A stretch of 34,858 nucleotides of DNA, taken from NCBI GenBank assembly GCA_021799405.1, contig JAJZAL010000023.1, positions 1 to 34,858 on the forward strand. Reading direction: 5' to 3'. The first letter of the stretch is position 1. Each line of letters opens with the position of its first letter. Source of the stretch: Acidobacteriota bacterium (GTDB lineage: Bacteria > Acidobacteriota > Terriglobia > Terriglobales > Acidobacteriaceae). Of the stretch, positions 14,354 through 23,430 are shown in pieces. The notes under the pieces are model-generated. The model ran no database searches. It was not told the DNA's origin and saw only the letters and a list, made by a program, of their open reading frames with translations. A program made the position numbers and the translations under genes.

Positions 14354-14770
14354 CTATTAGTAGAACTGTTGTATCACGGCGCCATCTTGCCGTGACACTC
14401 TGCATACTTTTGATCGACTTGCAGTGCGTAATTTCCCCACGCCATTGCCAGGATGGCTGGGGCCATTGGGATTCGTTTCGTGCCGTGGCTCCTTCGATCG
14501 CGGCACTGCAAATAAGAACGGTTCCTGAGCACCGAAGTCCGCAAGTGCCGTGGCTGTCGACGTCCACAGCACATTGATGGTGTTTTTTCCTGCTTCCTTG
14601 TGAGCTGGCTGTCGTCCAGCGGTTGTTTCTTGCCTCATTTTTTGCATTCATTGAGATTCTCCGGGCCATTCAGAGGGCGTAACTCCGCGTGGATATTCGC
14701 CTGGCTTGTTTTGGCCTTGTCTCAACGCGATCTTGTGGACTGGTTCGCCACCAGGAGGAGATTGAAATTC
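14354..14770 (+). promoter_or_regulatory. 417-base structured leader of the isomerase-oxidoreductase mRNA
   Basis: The predicted mRNA has a long untranslated leader. It opens with a perfect hairpin, TCACGGC (14374-14380) and GCCGTGA (14389-14395). CGGCACT (14501-14507) and AGTGCCG (14544-14550) form a second inverted repeat. The 11-mer GTGCCGTGGCT occurs twice (14480-14490 and 14545-14555). I match no known riboswitch class. Frames running through it on either strand lack ribosome sites and recognisable content. Confidence 0.45.
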
Positions 14771-15679
14771 ATGACACCACAGACCACCGCGGAGAAGAAA
14801 ACGCGCCGGGAGGTAATGCTTGCTATGGGAACCCTTGCCGGCGCCGGAATCATTTCTCCGTTCGCATCTTCACGCGTCTTCGCGCAGTCCGGCCACATCC
14901 CGGCGGGCATCCGGTTCGGCGTACAACTAAACGCCTTCCCTATCAACCCCAGACACTTCGAAAGCTTTCTCGATACTCTTCAAGTGGTCAAACAGATCGG
15001 CTATCAGGGCTTTGAGTCAAGTTTCCGCAATGTAAGCGCGCAGTTCGCCAATCCCGCGCCGGCCCGCCGCAGCATCGAGCAGACTGGCCTTACTTTCTTC
15101 GGCATTCATATCTTTTTTCCCGACAGTATGTACGACAAGAGCACGCACATCGCCGCGCCTTCAGTGTATGAGCCGGTGGCGCGCGGCGGCGTCGCGCTGG
15201 GCGCGAAGCATCTAATCCTGAGCGGCGCTCCGGCTACCACTCCCGATCAACTGAAGGCCAAGATCGAGGGGTTGAATACGGCCGGGCGATTTGCTCAGAG
15301 CGTGGGAATCACCCTGGCATTTCACAACGAGCATTGGGTGTCCGAGGAAATCGAAGCCCTCTATACGCAGACCGATCCATCCCTTGTTCACTTTCTGTTC
15401 GACGCCGGCCATGCCTACCACGGCGGCGCCAACGTACCGGCTTTCATCCGCGCGCACGCGCATCGCATCATCGGCTTTCATCTTCGCGATTTCAGGAACG
15501 GTCGCCTCGTGACGCTTGGCACCGGCACCTTTCCTCTGGCTGAAGTGGCCGCCACCATCAAGCAAATCGGGTGGAAGGGCTGGGTCGAAAACGAAGAGGA
15601 ACGCGACGACCATTCACAGAACGGCGCGGCTGTAATTCGTCCGGCGTTCAAAGCCCTGGAGGAGGCTTTTTCCCAATGA
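14771..15679 (+). CDS. Tat-exported sugar isomerase/epimerase-like TIM-barrel protein
   Basis: A 302-residue second member of the AP-endonuclease-2/xylose-isomerase-like fold, distinct in sequence from the one at 8.9 kb. A Tat signal (KKTRREVMLAMG, then GTLAGAGIISPFASS, cleavage near VFA-Q) starts at ATG 14771 behind AGGAGGAG at 14753-14760. An in-frame start at 14600 is rejected because it would bury the Tat motif behind 57 residues. Putative metal ligands are E187 (HNEHW), D211 with H214 (FDAGH), H237 (GFHLRD) and E273 (VENEE), a complete tagatose-epimerase-like set. Its stop overlaps the oxidoreductase start as ATGA, so both are made from one mRNA in matched amounts. A cofactor-dependent oxidation followed by isomerisation or cleavage of a sugar in the periplasm is the likely joint role. 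Confidence 0.87.
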   Translation: MTPQTTAEKKTRREVMLAMGTLAGAGIISPFASSRVFAQSGHIPAGIRFGVQLNAFPINPRHFESFLDTLQVVKQIGYQGFESSFRNVSAQFANPAPARRSIEQTGLTFFGIHIFFPDSMYDKSTHIAAPSVYEPVARGGVALGAKHLILSGAPATTPDQLKAKIEGLNTAGRFAQSVGITLAFHNEHWVSEEIEALYTQTDPSLVHFLFDAGHAYHGGANVPAFIRAHAHRIIGFHLRDFRNGRLVTLGTGTFPLAEVAATIKQIGWKGWVENEEERDDHSQNGAAVIRPAFKALEEAFSQ

Positions 15680-16869
15680 ATCGACGTGACTTTCTTTATG
15701 CAGGAACCGCGGCGGCTGCAGCCGTCACAACGCGCGGCATGAACGCCAGCGCTTATGCGGCCATTCCCGGCGCCAATGAGCGTGTCGGCCTTGGCGTAAT
15801 CGGCCTTGGCCGGCGCAGCACTGAGGTCTGCTGGGCCTTCGCGCAGAATCCGCAGGTTGAGTTTCGCGCTCTCTGCGATATCTACGACAAACAGGTGAAC
15901 GCCTTTCAAGGCCGGCTCAAGGAGCATGTGGCGCAGGCCCCTGTTTCGGTCGAATACCAGAAGCTGCTCGATAGAAAAGATGTGGATGCGGTTTACATCG
16001 CCACGCCCGATCATCTGCATGTGGAGATCGCGACAGCCGCTCTGGGCGCAAACAAGAATGTCTACCTCGAAAAACCGACCCTGCACCGCTGGCATGAAAA
16101 GGAAGCACTGGTAAAGGCGGCAACCGGCAGCAGGGGTATTTTGCAGTGCGGCATGCAGCAGCGCAGCGGCGCGCATTATATGCAGGCAAAGAAGGAATAC
16201 TTTGACGCCGGGAAGCTGGGCAACGTGGTCTTTGCGCGCGCCGTCTGGCATAACTTTCCCTGGCAGCGCCGCGTCATTCCCAATGTCCCCGAGCCGCCCG
16301 GATTGCACTGGGATCTTTTCCTCGGCCCCGCGCCCAAAGTGCCCTTTGAGATGTCGCGCTATAGTTCCTGGCGCTCCTACCACGCTTACGGCAATGGTTT
16401 GCTCGCCGACATCCTCACCCACTGGGCTGATGTGGCGCAGTGGATGCTCAACGATACGCGCCCGGTCAGCGGAGCGTCCCTCGGCGGCGACTTCGTACTC
16501 GACGGCGATCTGACGAACCCCGACACAGTGAGCGCAATCGTGCGTTACAGGCACTGGAACCTCAACTTTGAATCGACTGTGCTCTCAGTGCGCAATTCGC
16601 GTCCCTCGGTGTACTTCGAAGGGACGGAAGGGACCCTCGACATCACTCGCCAAGGCTATGTCTTTACTCCAAACTCCGGCGAGCCGGTCCGCGCGCCTTC
16701 AGCCCAGAATTTGGAGCAGGCGCACACCGGCAACTTCATCAACGCCATTGTCAAAGGCGAAAAGGTAAATGCCAGCCTCGCGGATGGACTGGCGGCCAGC
16801 ATACCCGTGATGCTCGCGCTGCAATCCTACTGGACCCACAAGATCACAACACCGGCTGAACTGACTTAG
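15676..16869 (+). CDS. Tat-exported Gfo/Idh/MocA-family oxidoreductase
   Basis: A 397-residue nucleotide-dependent sugar oxidoreductase. It opens with the Tat motif MNRRDFLYAG and an Ala-rich stretch. The Rossmann dinucleotide motif follows (G40-V-I-G43-L-G45), then the family E132-K133-P134 motif with the catalytic lysine, and D245-I-L-T-H249-W-A-D252 with the probable active-site histidine. The C-terminal beta-sheet domain begins near residue 150. Relatives oxidise a sugar hydroxyl, and some use the bound NAD(P) to cleave glycosidic bonds (GH109). Export through Tat fits a folded enzyme with tightly held cofactor, as in glucose-fructose oxidoreductase. The ATG overlaps the upstream stop (ATGA) and GGAGGAGG lies just before it. 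Substrate unknown. Confidence 0.88.
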   Translation: MNRRDFLYAGTAAAAAVTTRGMNASAYAAIPGANERVGLGVIGLGRRSTEVCWAFAQNPQVEFRALCDIYDKQVNAFQGRLKEHVAQAPVSVEYQKLLDRKDVDAVYIATPDHLHVEIATAALGANKNVYLEKPTLHRWHEKEALVKAATGSRGILQCGMQQRSGAHYMQAKKEYFDAGKLGNVVFARAVWHNFPWQRRVIPNVPEPPGLHWDLFLGPAPKVPFEMSRYSSWRSYHAYGNGLLADILTHWADVAQWMLNDTRPVSGASLGGDFVLDGDLTNPDTVSAIVRYRHWNLNFESTVLSVRNSRPSVYFEGTEGTLDITRQGYVFTPNSGEPVRAPSAQNLEQAHTGNFINAIVKGEKVNASLADGLAASIPVMLALQSYWTHKITTPAELT

Positions 16870-17159
16870 GGCTCAACATGCCTTTGTTCGAATTAACAAC
16901 ACGCAATCGCTGTACAGGCCATCTCCCCCAGTCATGGACGAAAGGAAATCGTTTGAGGCATAGGTTTTCACGATCTGCGGCGAACAGAGGCAGCGCAAGC
17001 TGTGAATGTCATCGCCGCTCTGGAGCGAACTCAATGGTCCGCGCATGGTGGATGAGGAACTCGTACCAGCGCGGCGGCAAAACCGGAGTCAAAACAGAAA
17101 CCGTGAATACACACAGCAACCAATACATGCAAGGTTCCTGCAAGGACCTGGAGGAAAAA
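16870..17159 (+). promoter_or_regulatory. leader region of the TonB-dependent receptor
   Basis: This 290-base gap has no gene. An in-frame extension of the receptor from 16878 is not credible because it would displace the signal peptide. TTGTT (16884-16888) and AACAA (16895-16899) form a small AT-rich palindrome at the left edge that could be a regulatory site. No consensus promoter is seen, so the receptor may share the upstream transcript. Confidence 0.35.
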
Positions 17160-20100
17160 ATGCAACTGAAATTCCGCAAACTACTGTATATCGGATTCGC
17201 AGCTCTGCTATTCCTGGGCGCTGCGCACTACGGTTTCTCACAATCTATTGGAACCATTCGTGGAACGGTAACCGACCCGAGCGGCGCGGTCATCGCCAAT
17301 GCATCGGTTACGGCAACCAACGTGGGCACACGAATCACACGATCGGTGGCCACAAACGAAAGCGGTATCTTTGTTTTTCCGAATCTTCCAATCGGCACGT
17401 ACGAGTTGAGAATCACCGCTTCTGGATTCGCCACGCAAAATCGGCCTGCTCTTACGCTGCTCACCGGACAGGTCATCGATCTGACGATTCCCATGTCGGT
17501 CGGCGCACAAACGCAACAGGTTACGGTGACCTCTGCGACCCAGCAGATTGAGACTACCACTTCGACGGTCGCCCAATCGGTGACGCAGCAGCAGATAAGG
17601 GACTTGCCCCTGAATGGCCGCAATCCACTGCAACTGACGACCCTCACGGCCGGCACGGTGCTGACCACCGCCGGCACCGAGGCTGGCCAGGAGGACAACA
17701 CCGGTCTCTCCGTCAACGGCCTCAGGGCTACTCAGAACACCTACACGCTCGACGGCACCGTCTACGTTGACCGCTTCTTCGACTCTGTGCCCACGATGCC
17801 CAATCCCGATGCGCTGCAGGAGTTCACCATTCAGGCTTCCAACTATGACGCCACCCATGCGGGCGCGGGCGCGCTGGTACAACTCTCCACGCGGTCCGGC
17901 ACGGACCAGTTGCATGGTTCGGCCTGGGAGTACTTCCGCAACACAGTATTGGACGCGCGCAACTACTTCCAGACGACCGTCCCGCCTTATAAGCTGAACC
18001 AGTTCGGCGGCACCGTCGGCGGGCCCATCTTCAAAAGCAAGAGAGCTTTCTTCTTCTTCTCTGCGGAAGACCTGCAGCAGCGCTCCTCGCCAAACCCGAT
18101 CTCAATTCAAGTCCCCACGGCGGCCGAATTAACGGGCGACTTTTCCGCCCTGGTGCCCCTGGGCATTGCGCTCTACAATCCGGTAACTGGCCAGCCTTAT
18201 ACGGACGGCAGCGGCCATGTGAACGACATCATTCCCACCGCAATGGACACGCTCTCCAGGAACGTGAATAACCAGTTTCTGACCGCGGTCGAGCAGGCTG
18301 CCAAGCCCGCAGCCAACAATGCCTATGGCACCTTCGACTCCACATCCAACTCTAATATCGACAACACGCAATATCTGATCCGGCTCGACGACGCAGTAAC
18401 CAACGAAGACCATCTGACCGGACGCTACTTCTACAACGAGGACAACTTCCAGCGGCCTTTCAATGCGCCCCTGGGCTTTTACGCAGCAAACCTTTTCCGC
18501 AACCAGTCCCTGACCATCAGCGATGCGCACGTCTTCAGCAATACGCTGACGGGCGCCGCTTATGGCAGCTTCTTCCGCGGCGCGCGCACGCAGATTCCCG
18601 TTGCTCCGGGCCTGAAAACGCTGCAGTCCCTTGGCTACAATGTTCCCTTCGGCAGCCCGAATGAAAACCTGGTTCCCTTCCCTGGGGTGCGCAATAACAT
18701 CGCCGGCTATGTGAATCTCTTCTCCGGCGGCGCTCTCACGCAGGACTCCACCACTTTCGATTTCACCGTCCAGATCGTGAAGGTTCTGAATACCCACACC
18801 TTCACCATGGGAGGCGACCTCGAACGCACGCGCATTGACGCGGACGACTATTCCTTCACTCCCGGCGACAACACCTTCAACGGTCAGCGCACACAGGCGC
18901 CTCCAGGAACCACGTTGCCCGCCGGATTCACCAAATCCGGCAACCCAATCGCCGACTGGTACACCGGCTACGAATCCAGCTTCTTCCAGGACAATGGACG
19001 CAAGTTCTATCTCCGCGAGCTCCGTCCCGCACTCTTCTTTCAGGATGACTGGAAGATCCATCCCCGGTTGACGCTGAACCTCGGCCTGCGCTGGGATCCG
19101 TGGATGCCTCCCATCGATCTCAACGACACCCTGGTCGGGTTCAACCTCGCCAACCCAAACTTCCAGTCGGTCATTGCTCCCGACGCACCGAAGGGACTCA
19201 TGTTTGTCGGCGATCCGGGAACCACATCATCGATTTACCACAACAACTTCAAGGACTTTGGTCCGCGTGTAGGCTTTGCCTATAACATGTTGGGCAACGG
19301 CAAGACGGTAGTTCGCGGCGCCTATGGCATCTTCTATGGCTTCCCTGAGGGCTTGCTCTACCAGCGCACGGACGCCATGCAGCCCGTCGACCTCTATCTC
19401 AATATTCCCAACCCTCCGCAGTGGGATAACATCTATGCCGGATACCCCGGCGGCGATCCTTTCCCGCGCGGCCACATCGGGCCCTCCCAGTTCAAGTCGT
19501 ACCAGTTCATCCTGCCGCTTTCCGGCGGCGTGCTGGGCCCCGCTTCCCGCGTCGAATATACGCAGGACTACAACCTCACCATCGAGCAGGACCTGAGTCA
19601 CAACTTCGCGCTGGCCTTAGCCTATGTAGGCGACCACGCTGAACACGTGATGGGATCGCGGCAGTTCAACCCGGCCGTCTACACACCAAACTCCGGCGAC
19701 ACCGTAGGCAACGAAAACTCCCGCAGACTGCATCCCGGCCTGGCGGCGGTGGAATACGCCGACTCCTATGAGTACGAGATGACCAATTCTTTCCAGGTCA
19801 ATGTCACCAAGCGATCGAGTCACGGCCTTACCCTGCTCTCGAACATTGTGTGGATGAAGACCATAGATAACAACTCGTCGGCCACCGAAGGCAACGCCGG
19901 CCCGCCGAATCCTTACAACCTCAATAGCGGCCGCGGAGTTGCCGACTTCGACCAGGCGCTTCGCTTCACGTCTTCGGTCAACTACATGATGCCCCACTTC
20001 AACGTGACTGGTCCCGCCAGCTTCTTCGCCAACGGCTGGCAGGCCAACGGCATCCTCACGTTGCAAAGCGGCCTGCCCATCACCATCAACAGCGGCGTCG

Positions 20101-20516
20101 ATAACTCGCTCTCCGGCGTCGGCAATGACTATGCCGACTACGTTCCTGGCGTCAGTCTGAGACGCCCCACCGGAGCATCGAAGATCAAGGAGTGGTTTAA
20201 CCCCGCGGCATTCCAGAAGAACGCGATCGGAACCTTTGGCAACGTGCCCCGCAACTCCCTGCGCGGGCCCGGCTATGCGGACATCGATATGTCCATCTTT
20301 AAGGACATCCTCCCTGAGCGCCGCATTCACGGCCAGTTCCAGGCCGAGGTTTTCAATGCTCTCAACCACACCAACCTCGCCAACCCAACCGCGTCGGTCG
20401 CATCAGGAACCTTTGGGCAGATTACCGGCACCAGCGCCAGCACCGGCACCGTCAACATGACGTCCACGGTTGGCTCGCCGCGCATCTACCAGTTTGCAGC
20501 CAAGGTCATCTTCTAG
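17160..20516 (+). CDS. TonB-dependent receptor, Oar-like, with carboxypeptidase-regulatory-like domain
   Basis: A 1118-residue outer-membrane protein. The start is ATG 17160 behind GGAGG; a signal peptide covers residues 1-28 (hydrophobic YIGFAALLFLGAAHYGF, cleavage at SQ-S). Residues about 29-115 form a carboxypeptidase D regulatory-like beta-sandwich (SIGTIRGTVTDPSGAVIANASV). The plug follows, with LPLNGRNPLQLTTLTAG and LSVNGLRATQNTYTLDG. A large barrel occupies the rest, with repeated aromatic strands, and the protein ends in a beta-signal (YQFAAKVIF). This architecture is typical of Acidobacteriota, which encode many paralogues, presumably for uptake of glycans or their fragments energised by TonB. 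Following the oxidoreductase by 290 bases, it probably supplies substrate to the Tat-exported enzymes. Confidence 0.93.
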   Translation: MQLKFRKLLYIGFAALLFLGAAHYGFSQSIGTIRGTVTDPSGAVIANASVTATNVGTRITRSVATNESGIFVFPNLPIGTYELRITASGFATQNRPALTLLTGQVIDLTIPMSVGAQTQQVTVTSATQQIETTTSTVAQSVTQQQIRDLPLNGRNPLQLTTLTAGTVLTTAGTEAGQEDNTGLSVNGLRATQNTYTLDGTVYVDRFFDSVPTMPNPDALQEFTIQASNYDATHAGAGALVQLSTRSGTDQLHGSAWEYFRNTVLDARNYFQTTVPPYKLNQFGGTVGGPIFKSKRAFFFFSAEDLQQRSSPNPISIQVPTAAELTGDFSALVPLGIALYNPVTGQPYTDGSGHVNDIIPTAMDTLSRNVNNQFLTAVEQAAKPAANNAYGTFDSTSNSNIDNTQYLIRLDDAVTNEDHLTGRYFYNEDNFQRPFNAPLGFYAANLFRNQSLTISDAHVFSNTLTGAAYGSFFRGARTQIPVAPGLKTLQSLGYNVPFGSPNENLVPFPGVRNNIAGYVNLFSGGALTQDSTTFDFTVQIVKVLNTHTFTMGGDLERTRIDADDYSFTPGDNTFNGQRTQAPPGTTLPAGFTKSGNPIADWYTGYESSFFQDNGRKFYLRELRPALFFQDDWKIHPRLTLNLGLRWDPWMPPIDLNDTLVGFNLANPNFQSVIAPDAPKGLMFVGDPGTTSSIYHNNFKDFGPRVGFAYNMLGNGKTVVRGAYGIFYGFPEGLLYQRTDAMQPVDLYLNIPNPPQWDNIYAGYPGGDPFPRGHIGPSQFKSYQFILPLSGGVLGPASRVEYTQDYNLTIEQDLSHNFALALAYVGDHAEHVMGSRQFNPAVYTPNSGDTVGNENSRRLHPGLAAVEYADSYEYEMTNSFQVNVTKRSSHGLTLLSNIVWMKTIDNNSSATEGNAGPPNPYNLNSGRGVADFDQALRFTSSVNYMMPHFNVTGPASFFANGWQANGILTLQSGLPITINSGVDNSLSGVGNDYADYVPGVSLRRPTGASKIKEWFNPAAFQKNAIGTFGNVPRNSLRGPGYADIDMSIFKDILPERRIHGQFQAEVFNALNHTNLANPTASVASGTFGQITGTSASTGTVNMTSTVGSPRIYQFAAKVIF

Positions 20517-20544
20517 ACTGAAGGGCAGCAAGCGCAAACCACAC

Positions 20545-20586
20545 GAGGCGGGAAGCAGCATGGACCACTATGCCGGCTCCCGCCTC
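20545..20586. terminator. hairpin after the TonB receptor gene
   Basis: GAGGCGGGA (20545-20553) pairs perfectly with TCCCGCCTC (20578-20586), and an inner GCAT/ATGC pair extends the structure. It starts 28 bases after the receptor stop. There is no T tract. Confidence 0.6.
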
Positions 20587-20618
20587 AAGTGCGTATATCC
20601 ACGAGTAGGGGCATGCCC

Positions 20619-20646
20619 GTCAGGTTTTATGGGAACGAAGCCTGAC
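20619..20646. terminator. hairpin after the glycerol dehydrogenase gene
   Basis: GTCAGG (20619-20624) and CCTGAC (20641-20646) flank a 16-base loop containing TTTT. The site is 47 bases beyond the end of the minus-strand dehydrogenase, a reasonable terminator position for it. Confidence 0.4.
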
Positions 20647-20693
20647 CCGTCATGATTGAGGTGCGCGTATCGAAGTTCCAAATGAGCAACGCG

Positions 20694-21806
20694 CTATAGG
20701 TTGCCGAGGCGACGGAACGAAGTCCCGGCGGAATCTGCCGCCCGCAGCGCTTCCACAACCATATTCGGCGTTACCTGCATGGGCTCGTTGTGGATGGTGT
20801 CACCCGGGGCAGTCGCCCGCTCGGCAATCAGCTCAAGAAGTTCCGCGCCGGGGTGGCCAATCCCGATGTCGGCAAATGTGGTCGGGAGGCTGACGCGATT
20901 CGCAAAGGTCAGCACTTCTTTCACAATTGATTCTGGTTGCGATTCGAGCATCAACTGGGCAAGCAAACCGAACGCCACTTTTTCGCCGTGCATGTAGCTA
21001 TGCGTGCCCGGCGCCACGGTGAGCCCGTTGTGGATGGCGTGCGCCGCGGCAAGTCCAGAGGACTCAAAGCCGAGACCCGAAAGCAGCGTATTCGCTTCCA
21101 CCAGGCGTTCAAGCGCGTCGTTAGGCTCCGCGTGCTGCACGGCTTCGATAGCCGCTGCGCCGTCTGCCAGCAGTGTCTTATAGCAAAGCTCAGCCAAAGC
21201 GAGGGCGCTGCGCGTGGAAGCTCCTCCACGCATATTTCTTGCGCCGCTGCTGGCGCAGGCCTTGGCCTCGAACCATGTGGCCAGAGCGTCGCCCATACCG
21301 GAGACCAGAGGACGCACGGGGCTTTTGGCAATGACGGATGTATCCACCAGCACCAGGTCGGGATTGCGGCGGTAAATGCGGTATTCTTCCACCGCGCCTG
21401 CATCCGTATAAATGACCGAAAGCGCGCTGCATGGCGCGTCGCTTGAAGCGAGTGTCGGACAGTTGACCACGGGCAGCGAAAGATTCGATGCGATGGCGCG
21501 CGCTGTGTCTAGAACCTTGCCGCCGCCGGCCCCGATCACCACCTTTGCGTGAGCGTCGCGCGCGGCCTGATCTCCGCGCCGTATCTCCGCCGCCGTGCAT
21601 TCTCCGGCGAACGCAAAGACCGCATGACGCATGCCTGCATCCGCGAAGGTCTTCGCCCACGTCTCCGAGAGCAGGCGGATGGCGCTGTGTCCGGCGACAA
21701 TGAGCGCTGGTCCCTCAAGCCCGAGGTTGCAAATCTCCGCGCCAAGTTGCTCGGTGGCATGAGGGCCCTGTGTATAACGGGCTGGTGAGCAAAATACTTT
21801 CAGCAT
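20694..21806 (-). CDS. gldA: glycerol dehydrogenase (iron-containing alcohol dehydrogenase family)
   Basis: A 370-residue NAD-dependent, Zn/Fe-type polyol dehydrogenase converting glycerol to dihydroxyacetone. It reads closely with E. coli GldA through most of its length: GGGKxLDTA near 94-102, PTLASSDAPCSALSVIYTD at 117-135, GMGDALATWFEA near 170-181 and GFESSGLAAAHAIHNGL at 246-262. Metal ligands D173, H256 and H273 (YMHGEKVAFG) are all present. ATG 21806 is chosen because AGGAAG lies just upstream and the protein then aligns from its first residues with GldA; a longer frame begins at 21836. It is monocistronic and convergent with the receptor. On minus, TATAGT-like -10 boxes occur at 21889-21894 and 21911-21916 without good -35 partners. 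Glycerol-1-phosphate dehydrogenase is a less likely alternative. Confidence 0.92.
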   Translation of the reverse strand: MLKVFCSPARYTQGPHATEQLGAEICNLGLEGPALIVAGHSAIRLLSETWAKTFADAGMRHAVFAFAGECTAAEIRRGDQAARDAHAKVVIGAGGGKVLDTARAIASNLSLPVVNCPTLASSDAPCSALSVIYTDAGAVEEYRIYRRNPDLVLVDTSVIAKSPVRPLVSGMGDALATWFEAKACASSGARNMRGGASTRSALALAELCYKTLLADGAAAIEAVQHAEPNDALERLVEANTLLSGLGFESSGLAAAHAIHNGLTVAPGTHSYMHGEKVAFGLLAQLMLESQPESIVKEVLTFANRVSLPTTFADIGIGHPGAELLELIAERATAPGDTIHNEPMQVTPNMVVEALRAADSAGTSFRRLGNL

Positions 21807-22031
21807 GGTCGTCTTCCTTGCCGGCAATCGAAACACGGCCTTCGGCGCACCTTCCGGAGCATGCGATGTGTCCTTAGCCGTGCTGACAACTATACCCCAC
21901 TTTTTGCATCACTATATCGCCGGATTGCCTGAAAAATCCTGCTCAATGTACCTGAAACGCAGAAAGAGTGCTCGCGCCGCCTCGCCATGATTCCGAAGAA
22001 GGTCATGCAGGCCATGCACAGGCAAGCGGTG

Positions 22032-22053
22032 CGGGCCAGGCACCCTCCGCCCG
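22032..22053 (-). terminator. GC-rich hairpin after the ABC export operon
   Basis: CGGGC (22032-22036) and GCCCG (22049-22053) form a short GC stem with a 12-base loop immediately beyond the DUF4340 gene's stop. No T tract follows, so this is weak support for a terminator. Confidence 0.3.
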
Positions 22054-22056
22054 GAA

Positions 22057-23418
22057 TCATTTGTGCGAAGCCGCTGCCGGTTTGATCTTGTTGGCCGCAC
22101 TTTGGATTCCTTCAACGGCGCCTGCGTCCACCACATAGAGCGTGGGATCATCCTCGCGCTTCGCCAAATAATCCGCGCCGGACTTGGCGATCATCACCTT
22201 CTCGACATGCTTCCCGTTGCCGGAAGTTACTGTGGCTATGATCTGCGGCGTCGTGAATCCAGCCGTGACGAATTTTGAAGCGGTAAGAGCGCGGAGAGAC
22301 GAAACCAGCGACTCGACACTGTCCGCATCCATCTTCTTTCCGTCCAGCCACCAATCGTTGCCGCTGCGCACCAGGTACCAGGACTGCGATCCAGCGCCGG
22401 CCTTGGCGCCGGAAATCTGCAGATCAACTTTGTTTGGCTCGTTATAGCTGAAGTCAAAGACTGTCTTGTTGCGGAAGTAATAGAGGTCCTTGTTTACCGC
22501 ATCGGCCAGCGAGGTATCTACAAGGTACGATCCATCGACAATACTGGACTTCGCAAAGTAGTTGTCTTTATTCTTTCGCAGCTCAAGTGTCTGCGTGCCC
22601 GCTTCGCCGGTTATCTTGGCGATTGCCACCGGCGTTCCCTCTGAGAACTCCCTGTCGGCATCCTGGCTGCCGGTTCCGGTAAGATTCATCCGCGCACCGG
22701 TGAGGGCATACAGCAGACCATCCGCAGCTGAGAGATCTTCGCGATATGGCCCCGGCTTCAGAATCTGCCAATTGTCGGCATTGCGCCCAAACTCCATATC
22801 CTGGCCGTTTCGAATCAGTTCGATGCGGCTGACCTTTTCTGGATCCACCGTGATAAGCCGCTTATCGCGCAGGTCATTCAAACCCTTGTCGAGTTCAGTT
22901 TTGTTGAATCGGAAGACCGTGAAAATCCGGGGATCGCCCGCCAGCATGGCATACGCCGAGTCGCCGGTCGGCGTATCGTCACCGAGCAGGAGTTTCTGCT
23001 CGGCGCGATTCCTGGCCGTAATATCCAGTTCCAACGCCGGTTGGTCGAGACCAAAATTTTTCAGGTTCGTCGCACGATTCTCAATCACTCGCTCGGCGGT
23101 CAAAGGCGACAGATTCGAGAGCAGGCCGGTGACGACATCCTGATCCGCGGGGAGCTTCTTCGGAGCATCGATTTGCCACTTTTCCGTATCCTGCTTCTTT
23201 AGCGTCAGTGTCCCTTCATCCTTTGACCGGATGGTGACTGCGGTGACGTTCGCCGGATCCACTTTAAGGATCACGGGGCCTTTAGCTGCCGTCGCGGCGG
23301 CCTTGGAAGGCTTGTGACGCCCCGACCAAAAAAGGCCAACAGAAAGAGTGAGAAGGACCAGGCATGCGATTGCCAGACCACGGAATCTCATTGCACTATT
23401 CATAACTCTGTTGAGCAA
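22057..23418 (-). CDS. DUF4340 membrane-anchored protein of ABC export operon
   Basis: A 453-residue protein with one N-terminal membrane anchor (about residues 13-31, LAIACLVLLTLSVGLFW) and a long soluble region outside the membrane. The body shows DUF4340-type repeats: VDPANVTAVTIRSKDEGTLTLKKQ with W-x-I-D-A-P-K-K-L-PAD near 50-95, FGLDQPALEL, and a second block with ELIRNGQDMEFGRNADNWQI. Each block resembles a beta-hairpin plus conserved Trp. DUF4340 genes commonly follow GldG-type genes, but biochemical function is unknown. The TTG at 23416-23418 is taken as start because GGAAG lies six bases upstream; ATG at 23403 is an alternative. It lies 12 bases after the GldG-like stop, last of four genes. 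Confidence 0.85.
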   Translation of the reverse strand: MLNRVMNSAMRFRGLAIACLVLLTLSVGLFWSGRHKPSKAAATAAKGPVILKVDPANVTAVTIRSKDEGTLTLKKQDTEKWQIDAPKKLPADQDVVTGLLSNLSPLTAERVIENRATNLKNFGLDQPALELDITARNRAEQKLLLGDDTPTGDSAYAMLAGDPRIFTVFRFNKTELDKGLNDLRDKRLITVDPEKVSRIELIRNGQDMEFGRNADNWQILKPGPYREDLSAADGLLYALTGARMNLTGTGSQDADREFSEGTPVAIAKITGEAGTQTLELRKNKDNYFAKSSIVDGSYLVDTSLADAVNKDLYYFRNKTVFDFSYNEPNKVDLQISGAKAGAGSQSWYLVRSGNDWWLDGKKMDADSVESLVSSLRALTASKFVTAGFTTPQIIATVTSGNGKHVEKVMIAKSGADYLAKREDDPTLYVVDAGAVEGIQSAANKIKPAAASHK

Positions 23419-23430
23419 GCGGCGCTTCCA

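Noticed and set aside
14357..14669. Minus-strand frames in the 14.3-14.7 kb leader
   Set aside because: No ribosome site or recognisable domain, and they lie within the predicted untranslated leader of the opposite strand.
16878..17159. N-terminal extension of the TonB receptor
   Set aside because: It would place 94 charged residues before a normal signal peptide; a GGAGG site selects the ATG at 17160.
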